A stretch of 64,000 nt of DNA from Hyphomicrobiaceae bacterium (GTDB lineage: Bacteria > Pseudomonadota > Alphaproteobacteria > Rhizobiales > Hyphomicrobiaceae). Position numbers and translations under genes: made by a program. The DNA lies in NCBI GenBank assembly GCA_020638055.1, contig JACKJH010000001.1, positions 806,001 to 870,000 of the forward strand, given 5' to 3'. The notes beneath the pieces are model-generated. The model made no database searches. It worked only from the letters and a program-made list of their open reading frames with translations, and was not told the DNA's origin. Of the stretch, positions 61,225 to 64,000 are shown piece after piece (position 1 is the stretch's first letter; each line of letters opens with the position of its first letter).

Positions 61225-62871
61225 TCATTTGGCCTCTGCAAGATCCCCAGATAACCCCTTGGCTATAAGGGCACGCGTTTCTTCGATGCCATAGAGCTCG
61301 ATGAACGATCCAAAGCGGGGGCCCTGGCTTGAACCAAGTAGAACTTCATAGATGGCCTGGAACCACTGGCGTAACGAATCTTTGGTGTAGCCGTTGTCCT
61401 TGCCTGCGTCGTAGACGATGTTTTGCAGGGTTTTTGCATCTGCATTGGCAGGTGCATCAGCCAGTGCCTGGTCTAGGGCCATCAGGGCTGTTCGTTCTTC
61501 TGGCGTGGGTGCGCGAAAGACCTTGGTTGGCGCAACAAAGTCTTCGTAATACCTCACCGCGTAGCCTGCGAGTTGATCCAGCAGTGGGTGCTGATCGGCG
61601 GTCGCGTCCGGTGCGATGCGACGAATGAAGCCCCATAGTACGTCTTTATCATGGGCGTTGGAGGCAGCGACGAGATTCAAGAGCAACGCGAATGTTATGG
61701 GGATCTCGGCTGACGGCGGGTTGCCGGTGTGGATGTGCCAGGCGGGATTGTCGAGCTGCTGTTTTTCATCCAGTCCGGGATATGATGCGATGTGCTGCAG
61801 ATAGTCGTCGACAGTTCTCGGGATGACATCGAAATAGAGGCGCTTTGCCGCCTTAGGCTTTTGATACATGAACAGCGACAGGCTTTGCGGGCTTGCGTAG
61901 CGCAGCCATTCCTCAATGGTCAGGCCGTTGCCCTTCGACTTGGAAATTTTCTGACCTTTGTCGTCAAGGAACAGTTCATAGTTGAACCCTTCCGGCGGTG
62001 TGCCGCCGAGCGCCTTGCAGATTCTGGAAGACAGGGTAACGCTTTCGATCAAGTCCTTACCAGCCATTTCGTAGTCGATACCAAGCGCGGTCCAGCGCAT
62101 GGCCCAATCCGCTTTCCACTGACATTTGACGCGTCCACCTGTGACAGGGGTGGTTACCTGATCTGAGGTTTCCGGATCGATGTAGGTGACTGTTCCGGCG
62201 GCGGGATCACGGGCAATCATCGGGACCTGCAGAACCTTGCCTGTGCGTTGGCAAACAGGAAGGAATGGCGAATAGGTGGCGCGGCGCTCGGCTCCCAGCG
62301 TCGGCAGGATGATGTCCATCACCTTGTCGTAGACCGAAAGCATCTTGAGAAGCGTCGCGTCCATCATGCCGGAGCGATAACACTCGGTTGCGGACAGAAA
62401 CTCGTAATCAAACCCGAACTGATCGAGAAAGGCTTTGAGCCGCGCGTTGTTGTGATGGGCGAAGCTCTGATGTGTGCCGAAAGGATCGGGAACGCTGGTC
62501 AGTGGCTTGTCGAGAGCTGCTTGCAGAAGCTCCTTGTTGGGGACATTGTCGGGCACCTTTCGAAGTCCGTCCATGTCGTCGGAAAAACAGACCAGCCGCG
62601 TTTTCTGCCTGCCCTGCGTCAAGACTTCGAATGCGTGGCGCACCATTGAAGTCCGTGCGACTTCGCCGAACGTGCCAATATGTGGCAAGCCCGAAGGACC
62701 ATAGCCGGTTTCAAAAACGACGGTTCTTTCTGAGCCGCGGGGCAGTCGCTCCAACCGTTTGATCAGCCGACGTGCCTCTTCGAAAGGCCAGGCTTTGGCG
62801 TTGGAGAGAAGTTCTAGAGGTATGGAGCCCGACGTGGTGTTTAAGGCATCGGATCGGGTGGTGGTCGTCAT
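61225..62871 (-). CDS. lysS: lysine--tRNA ligase, class I
   Basis: A lysyl-tRNA synthetase of the archaeal-type class I family, found in many alphaproteobacteria instead of the usual class II enzyme. The HIGH-type motif is in GPSGLPHIGTFGE and the KMSKS-type motif in KISKSKGNG. ATG 62871 gives 548 residues; the frame extends to 62919. The Rossmann core with CFSDDMDGLRKVPDN and the zinc-type and anticodon-binding helical regions are present. In nomenclature, class I enzymes are also called lysK. Confidence 0.93.
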   Translation of the reverse strand: MTTTTRSDALNTTSGSIPLELLSNAKAWPFEEARRLIKRLERLPRGSERTVVFETGYGPSGLPHIGTFGEVARTSMVRHAFEVLTQGRQKTRLVCFSDDMDGLRKVPDNVPNKELLQAALDKPLTSVPDPFGTHQSFAHHNNARLKAFLDQFGFDYEFLSATECYRSGMMDATLLKMLSVYDKVMDIILPTLGAERRATYSPFLPVCQRTGKVLQVPMIARDPAAGTVTYIDPETSDQVTTPVTGGRVKCQWKADWAMRWTALGIDYEMAGKDLIESVTLSSRICKALGGTPPEGFNYELFLDDKGQKISKSKGNGLTIEEWLRYASPQSLSLFMYQKPKAAKRLYFDVIPRTVDDYLQHIASYPGLDEKQQLDNPAWHIHTGNPPSAEIPITFALLLNLVAASNAHDKDVLWGFIRRIAPDATADQHPLLDQLAGYAVRYYEDFVAPTKVFRAPTPEERTALMALDQALADAPANADAKTLQNIVYDAGKDNGYTKDSLRQWFQAIYEVLLGSSQGPRFGSFIELYGIEETRALIAKGLSGDLAEAK

Positions 62872-63126
62872 TGGCTTATCTCTGGTGGCGGCGGTTGGGC
62901 GTGGACCCTCGTCGCGCAAGAGGTAAAGTGGCGTCCTGGCGAATGGGTTGCGGCACCCTATTGAGGGGCATGCGACGCGTCAATCTCCGGCCCGCCGTTA
63001 TGGGCATCTTGAACGCGCATTTCCAAACCGGCTTTGACGCGGGGTTTACGCCCGCAGCAGGTTGGGTTTAGAGCTTCGCGTGCGTTATATCGGGATCGGT
63101 TGAGCCGCGCGACGCAGCGGTCGGCC

Positions 63127-63295
63127 GCGCCAGCACGACCCGCAGGGCGGGGTGAAAATGATGACAGTCTGTCTCGTGCCGTTGGCCCGATGTCCCACAT
63201 CGAACTACACGGCTCTCCTGGCCTGTCATCATTTTCACCTCCGTGCCGGCCATACCATCGTGAAAAAGGCGGGCTTTAGAAACAGAATTGGTTCC
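63127..63295. repeat. family C long form, inverted, with nested inverted repeat
   Basis: On the minus strand it starts GGAACCAATTCTGTTTCTAA and AGCCCGCCTTTTTCACGA, matching 50202-50240. It ends near GCGCCAGCACGACCCGCA (plus strand, 63127-63144), which matches 28385-28402. Inside is a perfect 17-bp inverted repeat, GGTGAAAATGATGACAG (63151-63167) with its complement (63223-63239), around a 55-nt loop that itself holds GATGT...ACATC. The gap 62872-63484 has no gene. Confidence 0.75.
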
Positions 63296-63484
63296 GATAT
63301 ATCGCACGACGCCCTAGTGTTCCGACTCTGACGCTTGGTTCCCTGTCGGGGCCCGACGCGACAGCCCGGAACCCTAGCATTCTCATTGTTTGTGTTCTGG
63401 ATTCACGATCGTTTGACGACCTTTGCCCGGGAATCAAACGTTCGATCCAGAACATTAGCTGAAGGGGTAGGAATCGAGGCAAGC

Positions 63485-63898
63485 ATGCAAACTTTATTAA
63501 AGCCCGAACAGGCGCTGATCTACGCAATGATTGCGGTATCAGCCGTAGACAGGTCCATGTCCGATGCAGAATTGAAGCGGATCGGCGCGATGGTGCGGGA
63601 ACTGCCGGTGTTTGGAAAATACGACGATACCTGGCTTGTGGATGAAGCCCGCGAGTGTGGGGCGCTTTTGGCACAGGAAGGCGGGTTGCGGCGGGTGCTG
63701 GACCTGGTGACGGCGGGGCTGCCGGAACATTTGCGTGAGACGGCATACGTGCTTTCAGCAGAAGTTGCCATCAGCGATCGCCGGATCGCCTCGGAAGAGA
63801 TTCGATTCCTGGACTTGCTGGCGGAAGCGTTGTCTATCGACAAGTTGACCTGTGCAGCGCTTGAACGGGCAGCAAGTGCGCGTCAGCAAAAGCAGTGA
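63485..63898 (+). CDS. TerB-like protein
   Basis: A 137-residue helical protein resembling the TerB fold (YAMIAVSAVDRSMSDAELKRIGAMV and AYVLSAEVAISDRRIASEEIRFLDLLAEAL), with the paired acidic helices of the family. ATG 63485 is preferred; the frame extends to 63335. It is distinct from the TerB gene at 34821 and also stands alone. Confidence 0.82.
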   Translation: MQTLLKPEQALIYAMIAVSAVDRSMSDAELKRIGAMVRELPVFGKYDDTWLVDEARECGALLAQEGGLRRVLDLVTAGLPEHLRETAYVLSAEVAISDRRIASEEIRFLDLLAEALSIDKLTCAALERAASARQQKQ

Positions 63899-63937
63899 GC
63901 GGGTTCGAAAAACGCTTGTGTTGACGACTATCTGTTT

Positions 63938-63985
63938 GGAGCCGTGTTTTTCACACCGAACCGAGGCTCACTTCAGCTACATAAT
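63938..63985. repeat. family A repeat, degenerate
   Basis: GGAGCCGTGTTTTTCACACCGAACCG is followed by CACTTCAGCTA. The loop region and right inner arm are recognisable but the outer right arm is lost. It lies 40 bp after the TerB-like gene. Confidence 0.5.
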
Positions 63986-64000
63986 ATACGCTATATTTCA

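Overview
The window looks like chromosomal DNA of an alphaproteobacterium of the order Hyphomicrobiales, probably near Hyphomicrobium or Filomicrobium. This is inferred from synteny and protein character, without a database search. The supporting signs are the rpmH-rnpA-yidC-engB order, the HIG1-pduO ... etfB-etfA-hbd neighbourhood, a class I (archaeal-type) lysyl-tRNA synthetase, and many GAGCATG-type palindromic intergenic repeats of the kind familiar in this order. I see no prophage, integrase, transposase, CRISPR array, rRNA or tRNA. The content is mainly housekeeping, with lineage-specific membrane and envelope genes in between.

Layout. 1-3.1 kb: end of the F1 ATPase operon (atpG fragment, atpD, an intervening small acidic CxxC protein, atpC). 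3.2-7.9 kb, minus strand: a solute-binding protein, rppH, ctpA and an EnvC-like factor (cell-wall and RNA turnover). 8.1-13.3 kb, plus strand: HIG1-type membrane protein, cob(I)alamin adenosyltransferase, rhomboid protease, etfBA and 3-hydroxybutyryl-CoA dehydrogenase. 13.3-15.5 kb: a 58-bp tandem repeat array, an unrecognised 349-aa protein and an SDR enzyme. 15.5-26.6 kb, minus strand: Kef-type antiporter, HAD nucleotidase, ABC exporter pair, rplS carrying an extra domain, and an Aae/Emr-like efflux set (FUSC, DUF1656, HlyD). 27-36.4 kb: peroxiredoxin, Cys-rich repeat protein, trxB, a repeat-containing OmpA protein, map, radC, small regulators, TerB and argB. 36.7-42.4 kb: a Clp_N/proline-rich/membrane protein placed opposite the ribosome and membrane-insertion cluster engB-yidC-rnpA-rpmH. 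42.7-47.6 kb: DUF547, TVP38, a flavin disulfide-reductase-like enzyme and an orphan histidine kinase. 47.9-58.9 kb: HU with a basic tail, leuD, a small secreted HExxH protein, SDR, nth, a lipoprotein, hisF, aguB and pyrD. 59-64 kb: a solitary DUF262/DUF1524 protein, lysS and a second TerB-like protein.

The most striking non-genic feature is four families of structured repeats, called A to D here. A and B both have two hairpins in series. Their second hairpin keeps an 11-nt loop beginning CCG and ending CAC while the stem sequence changes in a compensated way. Copies occur singly, in tandem (58-bp and 101-bp periods) and as an A/B chimera. They often start exactly at a gene's stop codon and even supply the TAG. 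Family D has two near-identical copies and a cousin with a different but fully paired stem.

The best candidates for undescribed biology are the Clp_N membrane protein, the three-repeat OmpA protein, the L19-helix-hairpin-helix fusion, the gene inside the atp operon, and the covarying repeat families.
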